From Desulfuromonas acetoxidans DSM 684 (lineage in GTDB: Bacteria > Desulfobacterota > Desulfuromonadia > Desulfuromonadales > Desulfuromonadaceae), in NCBI RefSeq assembly GCF_000167355.1, contig NZ_AAEW02000001.1, positions 124,001 to 188,000 of the forward strand: a stretch of DNA of 64,000 bases, in the 5' to 3' direction. Of the stretch, positions 27,842-38,122 are shown piece by piece. A program made the translations under genes and the position numbers. The notes under the pieces are model-generated. The model did no database searches, was not told the DNA's origin, and saw nothing but the letters and a program-made list of their open reading frames with translations. Position 1 is the stretch's first letter. Every line of letters starts with the position of its first letter.

Positions 27842-29782
27842 TTAATATTTCCCGAATTCATCGTCGTCCAGAGCAATGAAATCGCTGCTCTCAGCACCGG
27901 AACTCCCCCAACCACTGGCCGCGGAATTGTTTGCTGCCGGTTGCGGTGCCGCAGTTGGCTGGGCCTCAACCGGAGAAGCCAACGCGGGTTGTGGTGCTGA
28001 TGCGGGTTTCACGCTTACCGGAGCCTTTTGTCTCGACGAATAGAGGGTAAACCCAGCCAGCATCTCCTGCAGTTGAGCCGCCTGTGCAGCCAATTCCTCC
28101 GAGGTCGCGGCACACTGCACTGCGTTGGCTGTATTTTGCTGGGTCACTTCATCAATCTGTGTCAGACCAATACTGACTTGAGAAATACCTTGGGTCTGCT
28201 CATCCGAAGCGGCGGCAATTTCACCGACCAAGTCGGAAACCTTGGTAATGCCACTGACAATACCATCAAGAGCTTCGGCTGTACTTTCGGCGATCTGAGT
28301 ACCATTGCCGGCTTTCTGAACGGCTCCTTCAATCAATTCCGCCGTTTCACTGGCCGCTTTGGCGCTGCGTGCTGCCAGGTTACGGACCTCCTCGGCAACA
28401 ACGGCAAAACCTTTGCCGTGTTGACCGGCGCGCGCCGCTTCAACAGCGGCATTCAATGCCAGCAGATTGGTCTGGAAAGCAATCTCGTCAATAACCTTGA
28501 TGATGCGGGAAATATTCTGGGCCGATTCATTAATCTCGCCCATAGCTCCCACCATCTCCTGCATCTGCTCATTGCCTTTGGACGCCGCGGTGCTGGCCTG
28601 GGCCGCCAGTTGGTTGGCCTGCACGGCATTCTCAGCATTCTGCTTGGTGCGCGACGCCATTTCGCTCATGGATGCGGAGATCTCTTCAAGAGAGCTGGCC
28701 TGCTCGGTGGCCGCCTGCGACAATGTCTGGCTGGTGTCGGAAATCTGATCGGCACCGGAGGAGATCTGGTTACCGGCCAATTGTACCTGTCCCATACTGT
28801 CATTCAATGCGTCGTTGGCCTGCGCCAACGGCTGCTTAATCAAGCCGTGGGCGGCAAAGGTGAAATCACCGTGAGCCAGCTTGTTAAAAGCGGTGAGAAT
28901 CTCATGTTGCAGACTGTCGGCAAACGCATCCATAGCCCGGCCCATACGACCCATCTCGTCGTTATTTTCAAAGCGCAGACGCTGATCGAGTTTCCCTTCG
29001 CCCATCGCCTCGACCATGGCCACACTTTTGCCCAACGGTCGGATCAAATTACCCATGACAAACAGAGTCAACAGCGCTGCATAAATGATCAAACCACCGA
29101 TAACAGCACCGCCACCTTTCCACAGTGAGGCAGCCAACTGCGCATCCGCTTCATCCAGAGACTGAATCACTTCAAAGGCACCATGAATTTCACCGACTTG
29201 CCAATCTTCCATGCGGGCTCCGGTCGGGTCCAACCCTTGATCATTGCCCCACACGGCAACAGAGGTTGACGGGTCACCATGACAGGTCAGGCAGATTTCG
29301 CTCAACCGAACCGGTCGAAAATAACGTACGGCATTACGCACTTCATCAATCTCATAATATTCCGTGAGATTCTCAGCCTTTATTTTTTTCAGCGCCCGAG
29401 CTTCCAGAGCGTCCGGTTCATTGGCCGGATTGCGCGGACTGAACTTGGGCACCTTGAATTCGTAGCCCCCTTCACGGGCCTTACGCATGGCCGCATTCCA
29501 CGACGACACCACAGGCACAGAAGCAAGCAATTTATCCGCATGACCAGCGTCGGCAAATTCGCGCAACATAGCCGGTGTAAAGACACTTTTTTGATAAAGG
29601 TCTTCCATCCCCTCGCGGGTGGATTCAACCGTCACGGTAATAGTACGGGCCTTGTCAACATAGGTCGTAACAGCCGTGTTTTTTTCCTGAACTACATAAG
29701 CGGCAAACAGGCCACACAACAACAGTGTGGGCAGTAAAATACTAACGCCAATGACCTTGACTTTGATGGACAAGTTTTTCAT
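27842..29782 (-). CDS. Methyl-accepting chemotaxis protein with periplasmic c-type haem (Tll0287-like) domain
   Basis: Start chosen at ATG 29782 after GGAG; 646 residues. TM1 at about 8-30 is followed by a Tll0287-like/DUF3365 periplasmic domain (about 35-200) holding one CxxCH haem motif in [14 protein letters not shown]2 is at about 225-250, followed by HAMP and the methyl-accepting signalling domain, whose hairpin tip reads [21 protein letters not shown] (shown in part). The C-terminus is acidic and has no NWETF-type CheR tether. A haem-bearing receptor can sense redox state, O2, NO or CO; such receptors occur in Geobacter and relatives. No che genes are nearby. Confidence 0.9.
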   Translation of the reverse strand: MKNLSIKVKVIGVSILLPTLLLCGLFAAYVVQEKNTAVTTYVDKARTITVTVESTREGMEDLYQKSVFTPAMLREFADAGHADKLLASVPVVSSWNAAMRKAREGGYEFKVPKFSPRNPANEPDALEARALKKIKAENLTEYYEIDEVRNAVRYFRPVRLSEICLTCHGDPSTSVAVWGNDQGLDPTGARMEDWQVGEIHGAFEVIQSLDEADAQLAASLWKGGGAVIGGLIIYAALLTLFVMGNLIRPLGKSVAMVEAMGEGKLDQRLRFENNDEMGRMGRAMDAFADSLQHEILTAFNKLAHGDFTFAAHGLIKQPLAQANDALNDSMGQVQLAGNQISSGADQISDTSQTLSQAATEQASSLEEISASMSEMASRTKQNAENAVQANQLAAQASTAASKGNEQMQEMVGAMGEINESAQNISRIIKVIDEIAFQTNLLALNAAVEAARAGQHGKGFAVVAEEVRNLAARSAKAASETAELIEGAVQKAGNGTQIAESTAEALDGIVSGITKVSDLVGEIAAASDEQTQGISQVSIGLTQIDEVTQQNTANAVQCAATSEELAAQAAQLQEMLAGFTLYSSRQKAPVSVKPASAPQPALASPVEAQPTAAPQPAANNSAASGWGSSGAESSDFIALDDDEFGKY

Positions 29783-29961
29783 GGAAGGGTCTCCGAACCT
29801 AAAAGAGGTAATCAAAGCAGCGCACCCGTACGGGCACACACAATAAAAGTGTCCTTGTCATATCAAAAAAGCACGACAGAGTAGTGGAAAAATTTTCCGT
29901 TTTCTAATGTAGCACCACTATTTCATGGACTCAAGTGCACAGTCATTACATTTTGTTAAAA

Positions 29962-30570
29962 CTAATCCAGCCGTCGCACCACCACATCAGTGGCTCTTTT
30001 TTTCGGTCCCGAGCTGTCCCGTTCGGCATAACCGATAGGCACAACCGCCATAAATTCACCCTGTCCTTCACCGAGAAACGCCATCACTTCATCCTTGATC
30101 AAAAACAGAACACCTAACCAGACACTACCAAAGCCCAAAGCGGTGGCCGCCAACAACATATTCTCCACTGCGGCGGCAGAACTTTGAATCTCCATGGTGC
30201 GAAAAAAGTCCTGGCTGACATAAGCATCTTCCAATTGAAAGAGTTTGGTACCATGCTCGATCAGCTCACCAGTATTGGCCACGGCCACCACGACCGGAGC
30301 GGTTGCGATGCTGCGTGCGGCCATGCGCAGCAGAGCTGAGGATGCTTTGGGAAAATCTGTTGCGCGTTGTTTGACCAGTTCCGCCAGTTGACGTTTCTTC
30401 TCTCCCGTCACCACCACAAAACGCCAGGACTGCTGATTATGCGCTGAAGGCGCTTGGTTGGCAGCGTGCAGAACAGCTTGCAACATCTCTTCGCTCACCG
30501 GCTGATCGGTAAATTTGCGGATACTGTGACGCCGGACTATCGTTTCGAGTGTGGCATTTATTTCAGACAT
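29962..30570 (-). CDS. Nitroreductase family protein (FMN), second gene of the fluoride operon
   Basis: A 202-residue nitroreductase-fold flavoenzyme. Family marks are the N-terminal RRHSIRKFTDQPVSEEMLQ (FMN phosphate contact), AANQAPSAHNQQSWRFVVV (about 33-51) and the later GFGSVWLGVL. Such enzymes use NAD(P)H to reduce nitro groups, quinones or flavins, or take part in thioether or dehalogenation chemistry. The start lies 15 bases after the stop of the CLC gene and nothing separates them, so it should be expressed from the fluoride-riboswitch promoter. Why a nitroreductase should be induced by fluoride is unclear. Confidence 0.88.
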   Translation of the reverse strand: MSEINATLETIVRRHSIRKFTDQPVSEEMLQAVLHAANQAPSAHNQQSWRFVVVTGEKKRQLAELVKQRATDFPKASSALLRMAARSIATAPVVVAVANTGELIEHGTKLFQLEDAYVSQDFFRTMEIQSSAAAVENMLLAATALGFGSVWLGVLFLIKDEVMAFLGEGQGEFMAVVPIGYAERDSSGPKKRATDVVVRRLD

Positions 30571-30585
30571 TATTATGACAACTCC

Positions 30586-31947
30586 CTATTCATCATGCGA
30601 CTGGCGATGCCACCAGAAACGGCGGGCATCACGCGCCGATTTGAGGGTATCCACCCCCCGATATCGAAAAACACCGCCTTTGGGTGCGGCAATCTGTTGT
30701 GACAGATAGATACTGGAGTGGCCGCTGAACAGGTAGGACAAAAAACAGGCGATGGCAAAATACTCCAGATACTGAGCGCCAAACAACTCCACCCCCATCA
30801 GGGTACAGGCCAGTGGCGTGTTAGTGGCACCGGCGAACACGGCAATGAAACCAATGCCGGCCAGCAGGTCCACCGGCACACCGAGCACACCGGCTAACGC
30901 CGCGCCCAGGGTTGCGCCGACAAAAAACAACGGCGTCACTTCGCCGCCCTTGAAACCACTGCTCAAGGTAATGGCGGTCAGCAGCAGCTTCCACCACCAG
31001 CTCCACGGCGTGACACCGACCCCGGAAAAGGCATTGACAATGGAGATGCCGTCGCCACTTGCCGAACCGACACCAAGACCCAGATAATCGCGGGTACCGA
31101 GCAGAAAACTGATGCCAAGGACAACAACCGCACCAATCACCGGACGCAACCAGTAGCGGGTCACATATTTTTTAAACAGCCCGGACAACGCATGGGTGAT
31201 CTCGGCAAACAGGAATCCGGCCAGGCCGAACAGAATCGACGCAAGCATCACCTTGGCCGCCAACACCAGCGATACATGGGCGACGGCGGCATCAATATGC
31301 AGCTCTGGAGCCACGATCTGATATTGGGTATGACCAATACCCCAGGCGGTACACACCAGATCACCGAGCACACTGGCCATCAGGCACGGGATCAGAGCCT
31401 CATAGCGCATCTTGCCTACAGCGAGCACTTCAAGAGCAAAAATCGCTCCGGCCAAAGGCGTGCCGAAGACCGCACCAAAACCAGCGGCCACCCCGCAGGT
31501 GAGAAGAATACGCGTATCCTCCTCGCTGAGGCGAAAGGGCCGACTGAACACCTGGGCAATGCTGCCGCCCATCTGCACGGCAGTTCCCTCGCGACCGGCC
31601 GAACCACCAAACAGGTGGGTGATCACCGTGGCAAACAACACCAGCGGCATCATCCGTTTGGGAATACCGGCGCCGGGTTGGTGGATCTGCTCCATAACCA
31701 GATTGTTACCGCCCCCGGCAGTACTGCCCATGGAGTGATAGCACCAGACAATAAAGATACCGGCCAGCGGCAACCCAAACACCAGCTCAGGGTGCGCCCA
31801 ACGGGTCTGAGTGGCCTCAGCCAGCAACCAGAGGAAAAAAGCCACGCTGGAACCAATCAGGACGGCAACCGGTGCGATCATCAGCAACCAGCGCACCACA
31901 AACCAGCCGAGACTCAAATGTTCACGCACATCCCAGCGTATCGGCAT
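30586..31947 (-). CDS. CLC family fluoride/proton antiporter (CLC-F / EriC-F type)
   Basis: Start at ATG 31947 after AAGGAG; 453 residues with about ten to twelve hydrophobic helices. CLC marks are GAGIPKRM (first selectivity-filter loop) and GSAGREGTAVQMGGSIAQVF (gating glutamate). GREGT instead of the GREGP of chloride-type CLCs, and the altered first loop, fit the CLC-F subgroup that exports F- against H+. The decisive point is the fluoride riboswitch directly upstream (32081-32140). It is followed by the nitroreductase gene. Function in fluoride resistance is very likely, by analogy with known EriC-F proteins. Confidence 0.9.
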   Translation of the reverse strand: MPIRWDVREHLSLGWFVVRWLLMIAPVAVLIGSSVAFFLWLLAEATQTRWAHPELVFGLPLAGIFIVWCYHSMGSTAGGGNNLVMEQIHQPGAGIPKRMMPLVLFATVITHLFGGSAGREGTAVQMGGSIAQVFSRPFRLSEEDTRILLTCGVAAGFGAVFGTPLAGAIFALEVLAVGKMRYEALIPCLMASVLGDLVCTAWGIGHTQYQIVAPELHIDAAVAHVSLVLAAKVMLASILFGLAGFLFAEITHALSGLFKKYVTRYWLRPVIGAVVVLGISFLLGTRDYLGLGVGSASGDGISIVNAFSGVGVTPWSWWWKLLLTAITLSSGFKGGEVTPLFFVGATLGAALAGVLGVPVDLLAGIGFIAVFAGATNTPLACTLMGVELFGAQYLEYFAIACFLSYLFSGHSSIYLSQQIAAPKGGVFRYRGVDTLKSARDARRFWWHRQSHDE

Positions 31948-32040
31948 GATAGTTTCTCCTTGTCCTTAAACACCATTGTGATCCCACAATGATCACGGGA
32001 AAATGGATCAAACAGACCCTTTTACAAAAAAGCTATCCAC

Positions 32041-32089
32041 AAAAAACTCCTGTACGAAAACCTTGCGAACAAAGTCCTCATACAGGAGT
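32041..32089 (-). terminator. Terminator of the fluoride riboswitch
   Basis: On the minus strand ACTCCTGTA pairs with TACAGGAGT followed by TTTTTT. The 5' arm overlaps the 3' strand of the aptamer (GACTCCTGTA), so fluoride-bound aptamer folding and the terminator exclude each other, as expected for an ON switch. Confidence 0.88.
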
Positions 32090-32140
32090 CATCAGCCTGA
32101 AAAATCGACAGGCGGTTACCGGGAGAACTCCATTCCCGTT
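32081..32140 (-). promoter_or_regulatory. Fluoride riboswitch (crcB motif)
   Basis: Read on the minus strand: GGGAATGGAGTTCTCCCGG, then TAACCGCCTG, a short loop, and CAGGCTGATGACTCCTG. This matches the fluoride aptamer consensus (GGNGATGGNNTTCNCC, AACNGCC, GGCTGATGRCYCCTAC) at nearly every conserved place. The terminator overlaps its 3' end and the CLC gene starts about 134 bases downstream. Confidence 0.95.
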
Positions 32141-32155
32141 AACATGTCGTCGAAT

Positions 32156-32184
32156 ACTCTAGCCCTCCCGACACTTTTTTTCAA
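32156..32184 (-). promoter_or_regulatory. Sigma-70 type promoter of the fluoride operon
   Basis: On the minus strand TTGAAA (32184-32179) and TAGAGT (32161-32156) are separated by exactly 17 bases, placing the start of transcription about 8 bases before the fluoride aptamer. Confidence 0.65.
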
Positions 32185-32206
32185 GCATATCGGGGTGGTG
32201 TTTACC

Positions 32207-33856
32207 TCACAGATGTTTTTCGCGCAGGCTGCGTTTATCTGTTTTCCCAACACTGGTTTTATCAATGCTATCGACAAATTTAAATCGGGTCAGCACCACC
32301 TGTTTGGAGATCACCCCGGTATCGGTATATTCATGCAGCAATGCCAGTAATTCCTTTTTCCCCGGTGGTGTTTCCAGATCCGGCTTGAGTACCACCAGGG
32401 CCAAGGGTCGTTCGCCCCACTTTTCGTCGGGCTGGGCAATAACCGCCACTTCGGCCACGGCCGGATGATGGGAAAAAATATCTTCGAGCTCCAGTGAGGA
32501 GATCCACTCGCCGCCGCTTTTGATCACGTCTTTAGTGCGATCGGTAATTTTCAGATAGTTTTTAGTATCGCGGGTGGCTACATCGCCGGTGTGCAGATAG
32601 CCGCCCTGCCACAACTGCTCAGAGTTGCGGGTATCCTTGAGATAGCCCTGGGTTAACCACGGCGCACGCACAACAATTTCACCTGTGGAGACACCGTCGC
32701 GGGGCACTTCCTGCATCTGTTCGTCGACCACCCGCACATCGACCAGCGGCATGGTGCGGCCGGTTTTGCAGCGAATTTCCGCCTGGGCATCATCCTCCAG
32801 CTCAAGCATCTCAGCGTCGAGATGCGCCAAAGAGAGAATCGGACAGGTCTCCGACATGCCATAGCCGGTGAAAAGATCAATCCCGCGTTGCATCGCTTCG
32901 AGACACAGACTACGCGACATGGCCGAACCACCGATAATCACTTTCCAGTGACTCAGATCCACCTGGTCGACATGGGAACTTTTCAACAGCATATGTAGAA
33001 TGGTTGGCACACAGTGGGAAAAAGTCACCTGCTCCCGATCGATCAGATCCAACAGCACCTCTGGAGCATAGCGCCCCGGATACACCTGTTTGACTCCCAG
33101 AGCCGTGGCCACATAGGGCAACCCCCACGCGTGCACATGAAACATGGGGGTGATCGGCATATAGACATCGCCTTGGTGGAGTCGGCCCTGGTGCTGCGGT
33201 GTCCCGAGGGCGGCAAGGACGCCCATGGTATGCAGGACCAGCTGACGATGGCTGAAGTACACCCCCTTGGGCAGGCCGGTGGTGCCGGTGGTGTAAAAGG
33301 TGGTCGCCCGGGTGTTCTCATCAAAATCGGGGAATTCCGCGTAAGGCGAGGCATCAGCCAGCCATGATTCGTATTCAGCCGTAAACGGTATCGAGCTGTC
33401 CAGCGCCGCCGCGCCATCGTTGAGGAGAATATAATGATCCACCATATCGATGCGCCCCTTGATCTGTTCAATGATCGGCACAAAATCACGATGGACCAGC
33501 AATACGTTGTCTTCGGCATGGTCAATGGTGTAAAGAATCTGCTCAGCAGAGAGTTTGACATTTACCGTATGCAACACCGCACCAATCATCGGCACGGCAA
33601 AAAAACATTCCAGATACCGGTGGCTATCCCAGTCCATCACGGCCACCGTGTCACCGGCCTTGACTCCGGAAGATAACAAGGCGTTGGCCAATCGGCACAC
33701 CCGCTCATGCAGATCACGATACGTATAACGCAACTGGTCGCGGTAGACGATCTCCTGTTGTGGATGATGCACCAGTGGCGATTGCAACAGATGTTTGATC
33801 AACAAGGGATACGTGTAAGCTGATTCGGTGCGGGGGATGCGATGATCACTCATCAT
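32207..33856 (-). CDS. Long/medium-chain fatty-acyl-CoA synthetase (AMP-binding)
   Basis: Start chosen at ATG 33856 with CAGGAG upstream; 549 residues. Adenylate-forming enzyme motifs are present in order: TTFYTTGTTGLPKGVYFSH (P-loop-like, about 175-193), the GYGMSETCP motif (about 325), YLHTGDVAT, LKITDRTKDVIKSGGEWISS and the C-terminal lysine in GKTDKRSL. It activates fatty or related carboxylic acids to acyl-CoA with ATP. The start overlaps the 3' end of the upstream MFS gene by 11 bases, so the two are co-translated; the exporter may move a related compound. Confidence 0.9.
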   Translation of the reverse strand: MMSDHRIPRTESAYTYPLLIKHLLQSPLVHHPQQEIVYRDQLRYTYRDLHERVCRLANALLSSGVKAGDTVAVMDWDSHRYLECFFAVPMIGAVLHTVNVKLSAEQILYTIDHAEDNVLLVHRDFVPIIEQIKGRIDMVDHYILLNDGAAALDSSIPFTAEYESWLADASPYAEFPDFDENTRATTFYTTGTTGLPKGVYFSHRQLVLHTMGVLAALGTPQHQGRLHQGDVYMPITPMFHVHAWGLPYVATALGVKQVYPGRYAPEVLLDLIDREQVTFSHCVPTILHMLLKSSHVDQVDLSHWKVIIGGSAMSRSLCLEAMQRGIDLFTGYGMSETCPILSLAHLDAEMLELEDDAQAEIRCKTGRTMPLVDVRVVDEQMQEVPRDGVSTGEIVVRAPWLTQGYLKDTRNSEQLWQGGYLHTGDVATRDTKNYLKITDRTKDVIKSGGEWISSLELEDIFSHHPAVAEVAVIAQPDEKWGERPLALVVLKPDLETPPGKKELLALLHEYTDTGVISKQVVLTRFKFVDSIDKTSVGKTDKRSLREKHL

Positions 33857-35249
33857 TGAGTACTCCTGATTGTTTTGAAGGGGATTGGTGTCGACCAAAC
33901 GAGCTGAAAACAGCAATCGCACACAACCCACTGAAGATCTGCAGGGCGATGTGCATGCTTTGAATAAACAAATCCTGGGTCTGCGGGGTGATTGGCTGGC
34001 CAGCCATCTGCCAAGAAAAAATCACTGTGACAATGGTCATACTGCCCATCATACCGAGCGTGCGCATGCTGGCGGAAAATCCGGACGCCACGCCCAGATC
34101 ACGCTCAGCAACACTGGTCATGATCACCCGCGTGTTCGGTGAGGAGAACAGGGCAAAGCCAAGCCCCAGCACCACCAGGATCACCACAATAAAAGACAGC
34201 GGCGAGACCGCCGTCAAGGTCGCGGCCATGCCGATACCCAGCGCACACAAGGCCATGCCTGCCGTTGCCACCCAGTCTGCGGGATAGCGATCGGACAGTC
34301 TCCCACAAACCGGCGAAAACAGCGTCTGCACTAAGGGTTGGATAATCAGGACACCGCCCGCCTCATGCGGCGCAAAACCGAGCACCACCTGCAAAAACAA
34401 ACTGAGGAAAAAGGTCATACTGAAGGTTCCGGCATAGTTGAACATGGCCGCAAGATTACTCAAGGCGAACACCCGGTTGTGCAGCAGCAAGTCCATATTC
34501 AGTAGCGGAAAGCGTCGTTTTGTCTCAAACCACAGGAACAGAACCACCCCGCAAACGCCACCCGCCAGCAACACGCGAAACAACACCCCTTCGGCAAGAT
34601 GAGTGGCCCCGACAACCAGAGAGGCGATAGACACGGCATAAATCAGCCAGCCCTGCCAGTCAAACGGCTCCCCCGCCGCACCGACCCATTCATCACGCAA
34701 CAGAAGTGTGGTGGTCAGTAACGCTGTGAGCCCCAAAGGAATACACAGATAAAAGATTGATCGCCAGCCGAGAATTGATACCAGAGTGCCGCCGATAAAC
34801 GGCCCGCAGGAGATCCCAGCATAGACACTGGCAACGGCAATGCCCAGGGCTTTGCCCCGATCTTTTTCCGGGAAGACCGCCACAACAATCGCCATGGTCG
34901 TTGCCATGACCATGGCGCCGCCCATGCCCTGAAAAAACCGCAGACCAATGACAACATCAACCGCCCAGGCCTGCGAGATCAAACCACCAGCCAGGGTAAA
35001 CAGGCCAAGACCGATCTGAAAGATTTTGCGGCGGCCGACAATGTCGCCAAGTCGGCCCATGGCCAGTAAAAAAATCGATGCCGAGGCCACATAACTGGTC
35101 TCAATCAGGCCAAGCTGTACGGCGCTGGCATGGAATTCCCGGCCAATGACCGGCAACGCCACACCCACGGCCGACATCATAAACGGCATCAGGAAGTGCG
35201 CGACGCACACCACACTCAGGGTAGCAAATCGCAAATTTTTCTCGGCCAT
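33846..35249 (-). CDS. MFS drug/solute exporter, DHA2-like (14 TM)
   Basis: Start chosen at ATG 35249 after GAGGA; 467 residues, with 13-14 hydrophobic segments. It begins with the usual first helix (SVVCVAHFLMPFMMSAVGVA) and has the MFS motif A between TM2 and TM3 (GRLGDIVGRRKIF) and motif C-like glycine-rich helices (GKALGIAVASVYAGISCGPF) typical of H+-driven exporters. Substrate unknown. It overlaps the acyl-CoA synthetase gene downstream by 11 bases. Confidence 0.88.
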   Translation of the reverse strand: MAEKNLRFATLSVVCVAHFLMPFMMSAVGVALPVIGREFHASAVQLGLIETSYVASASIFLLAMGRLGDIVGRRKIFQIGLGLFTLAGGLISQAWAVDVVIGLRFFQGMGGAMVMATTMAIVVAVFPEKDRGKALGIAVASVYAGISCGPFIGGTLVSILGWRSIFYLCIPLGLTALLTTTLLLRDEWVGAAGEPFDWQGWLIYAVSIASLVVGATHLAEGVLFRVLLAGGVCGVVLFLWFETKRRFPLLNMDLLLHNRVFALSNLAAMFNYAGTFSMTFFLSLFLQVVLGFAPHEAGGVLIIQPLVQTLFSPVCGRLSDRYPADWVATAGMALCALGIGMAATLTAVSPLSFIVVILVVLGLGFALFSSPNTRVIMTSVAERDLGVASGFSASMRTLGMMGSMTIVTVIFSWQMAGQPITPQTQDLFIQSMHIALQIFSGLCAIAVFSSFGRHQSPSKQSGVLNDE

Positions 35250-35518
35250 AGCGTCCTCTAATACAAAACCATCGTGTCGTAATACGCCAGGCACACCATC
35301 GATAATTCAACAGGATAGGTTATCGTTTCAATACGCGCCATCCGGTGAAGGTTAAAGTTACCCAGCAAATGGCGTATCCTATCATGAGGTCGATAAAGTT
35401 GCCATACAGCCGATAGCACGGCAAAACAAGACAGGACCATTAAAATAAGCACAAGTTCCTATTTTTTTGCCATACTCATACACATCGTTAACACTTTTAT
35501 CGATCAATGGGATCTCCC

Positions 35519-38122
35519 ATGTCTTTTTTAACAACCAAACTTTTGCGCACCATGATCCTGGTGAGTCTCTGGATTTCTTTATTGATCCCCGGCGGACTGC
35601 ATGCCCAAGAGAAGCACCATAATATTCTGGTGCTTCACTCCTACCATGCCGGGCTGGTGTGGACCGATGGTCTGCAAAAAGGTCTTGAACAGTACTTTGC
35701 CAACAGCCCCGTGCCGGTCCATCTCTATGTGGACTACATGGACACCAAGCGCAATCCTGGTAAAGAATACCTTCAACGGTATTCCACCCTACTTCAATAC
35801 AAATTACGTAACCTCGACTTTGATCTGATTCTGGTCACGGATAATGATGCCTACAACCTGGCAGTACAATACCGTGACGATTTGTTCGCAAGCCGCCCCA
35901 TCGTCTTTTGCGGCGTCAATGATTTCCATCCGGAAAAGTTTACCGCAGAACAGAATATCACCGGCGTTGCCGAGGACCTCAGTGTCGAAGAGACTCTGGA
36001 TGTCGCTCTGAAACTGCAACCCAACAGTAAGGAACTGATCTTGATCGGCAGCCGTCTTGGTGCCACGGACCTGGCCATCAATCAGGATATCGAACGCAGC
36101 CTGCGCCGCTACGGCCATGGCCTCAAAATCACCACATGGCGTGATATCCCCATTGAAAAGCTGCAGAAAAAGGTCGCCACACTCAAACCCGGACAACTGA
36201 TTTTCCTCAGCAGTGTGTTGACCCGCCGCGACGGGACGGTTTTATCCTTTCGTGAATCAATAAAAGCATTACGCTGCAACTGTCCGGTACCCATCTACAG
36301 CTTCTGGGACTTTTTTCTCGGTTATGGCCTGCTCGGCGGCAAGCTGATCAGTAGCGAAGCACAGGGCCGGGAAGCAGCCCGCCTGGCCGAGAAGATTCTC
36401 TCCGGAGTTCCGATCAATCAGTTACCCGTCATCACCGGCGACGCCAATGTGTATCTGTTTGACGATGTCGAACTCAAGCGCTTCGGTATTTCAGCCAGTC
36501 AACTGCCAGCCTCCAGCCAACGCATCAATAAACCGGCCGGGTTCTATCCGGTGGCCAAGCAGGATTTCTGGCTGCTCGGTGTTGCCGGGGGGCTGCTGCT
36601 GGTTCTGATCGGTCTGTTGCTGTGGAATCTGCATATCCGTAAAATTGCCGAACAGCTCATCTACGAAAAAGAGGAACGACTGCGTCTGGCTCTGGATGGC
36701 TCTCAGGACGGTTTCTGGGACTGGGACGTCTCGACAGGCAGCAATATCGTCGATGAACGCTGGTGCCGCATGCTCGGCTACGAACCCGATGAGATAGAAC
36801 ACCACATTGATGTTTGGGAAAAACTAGTCCACCCGGATGACATGAAAAAGACCCGCCCGGTTCACGAACGCTGCATGCGTGGCGAGATCTCCCACTTTGC
36901 CACAGAATTCCGCATGAGAACCAAGCAGGGCGGCTGGAAATGGATCCTCGGTCGCGGCATGGTGGTCAGTCGCGATCAGCAGGGCAACCCACTGCGTCTG
37001 ACCGGAACCCATAAAGATATCTCGCAGCAAAAAAACACTGAACACGCCCTGAAAAAAGCCCTTCAGGAATCGGAGGAGGCACGCAATAACATCAACGCCA
37101 TCCTCACCTCGCTCACCGACGGGATGATCGTTTCCAACCGCGACCACCACATCACCATGATCAACCGTGCTGCACAAAAGTTACTGGATGTTGACGAGCA
37201 CCAGGCCATCGGTCAGCTCGTTGAAACCATTGTCGATGGCCAGGTGTTCAGCGATGAACTCGGCTCAATCCTCTCCCAGGAAAAAACAACCACAACCATT
37301 GACGTGGAAATGATGGATCAATCCCGCCAGGAGATGCGTGTGATTCAGGCACGCTTTTCTGCCATTTATGACAACGAGTCAATCCCCAGCGGCGCCATTA
37401 CTCTTCTGCAGGATGTCACCCGCAGTCGTGAAATGGCGCGGCTGAAAAGTGAATTTATCTCCACAGCAGCCCATGAGCTTCGCACCCCGCTCACCGCGAT
37501 GCTCGGTTTTTCTGATCTGTTGCTGGAATCACCGGATATTTCCGCCGAGGAACGCCGGGAATATCTGCAGATCATCTCCAGTAAGTCCGAGAGCCTTGCC
37601 GCCATCGTCGATGACCTGCTTGACTTGAGTCGCATTGAATCCGGTCGCCTGATCACCCTGGATCAAAAGCAAATCCCTCTGCAGCAAACCCTGGTCGGCC
37701 TTATCGAGCAATATCGCGACAGTTGTCCGGACCATCAATTCATCACCCACCTCAACGACATCGACAGTATGTTGTACATCGATGAGAACAAGATGGCCCA
37801 GGTCATTGAAAACCTGCTCAGCAATGCGGTTAAATATTCTCCCGAGGGAGGCAACATTAGCATTGAGACCCGACGGGAACCGGACGGCTTTTTACTGACC
37901 ATCGCCGATCAAGGGATCGGCATGACTCCGGCTCAGGTGGAACGGATTTTCAACAAATTCTACCGTGTCGATGGCACCAATACCGCTGTTGGCGGACTGG
38001 GACTGGGCATGTCCATTGCCAAACACATTGTAGAGGCCCATCAAGGTGAAATCTGGGTGGAAAGCACCATCAACCAGGGCACCACCTCCTATGTGCGACT
38101 GCCCCTGTCCGACCTCTCATGA
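35519..38122 (+). CDS. Sensor histidine kinase with periplasmic ABC-substrate-binding-like domain
   Basis: Two in-frame ATGs (35507 and 35519) are possible; I prefer 35519, but neither has a strong ribosome-binding site. The 867-residue protein has a signal peptide (about 1-29), an ABC_sub_bind-type periplasmic domain (about 34-325; NILVLHSYHAGLVWTDGLQK, then LILVTDNDAYNLA), a TM helix at about 345-365, two PAS domains, HisKA (TAAHELRTPLTAML) and HATPase_c (GGLGLGMSIAKHIVEAHQG). The sensor probably binds a small ligand directly. There is no receiver domain. Its TGA overlaps the ATG of an exported DNA ligase gene, an unusual pairing. Confidence 0.9.
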   Translation: MSFLTTKLLRTMILVSLWISLLIPGGLHAQEKHHNILVLHSYHAGLVWTDGLQKGLEQYFANSPVPVHLYVDYMDTKRNPGKEYLQRYSTLLQYKLRNLDFDLILVTDNDAYNLAVQYRDDLFASRPIVFCGVNDFHPEKFTAEQNITGVAEDLSVEETLDVALKLQPNSKELILIGSRLGATDLAINQDIERSLRRYGHGLKITTWRDIPIEKLQKKVATLKPGQLIFLSSVLTRRDGTVLSFRESIKALRCNCPVPIYSFWDFFLGYGLLGGKLISSEAQGREAARLAEKILSGVPINQLPVITGDANVYLFDDVELKRFGISASQLPASSQRINKPAGFYPVAKQDFWLLGVAGGLLLVLIGLLLWNLHIRKIAEQLIYEKEERLRLALDGSQDGFWDWDVSTGSNIVDERWCRMLGYEPDEIEHHIDVWEKLVHPDDMKKTRPVHERCMRGEISHFATEFRMRTKQGGWKWILGRGMVVSRDQQGNPLRLTGTHKDISQQKNTEHALKKALQESEEARNNINAILTSLTDGMIVSNRDHHITMINRAAQKLLDVDEHQAIGQLVETIVDGQVFSDELGSILSQEKTTTTIDVEMMDQSRQEMRVIQARFSAIYDNESIPSGAITLLQDVTRSREMARLKSEFISTAAHELRTPLTAMLGFSDLLLESPDISAEERREYLQIISSKSESLAAIVDDLLDLSRIESGRLITLDQKQIPLQQTLVGLIEQYRDSCPDHQFITHLNDIDSMLYIDENKMAQVIENLLSNAVKYSPEGGNISIETRREPDGFLLTIADQGIGMTPAQVERIFNKFYRVDGTNTAVGGLGLGMSIAKHIVEAHQGEIWVESTINQGTTSYVRLPLSDLS

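Noticed and set aside
28028-29128. 366-codon open frame on the plus strand
   Set aside because: Antisense to the chemoreceptor signalling domain; no start signals and repetitive composition from the coiled coil.
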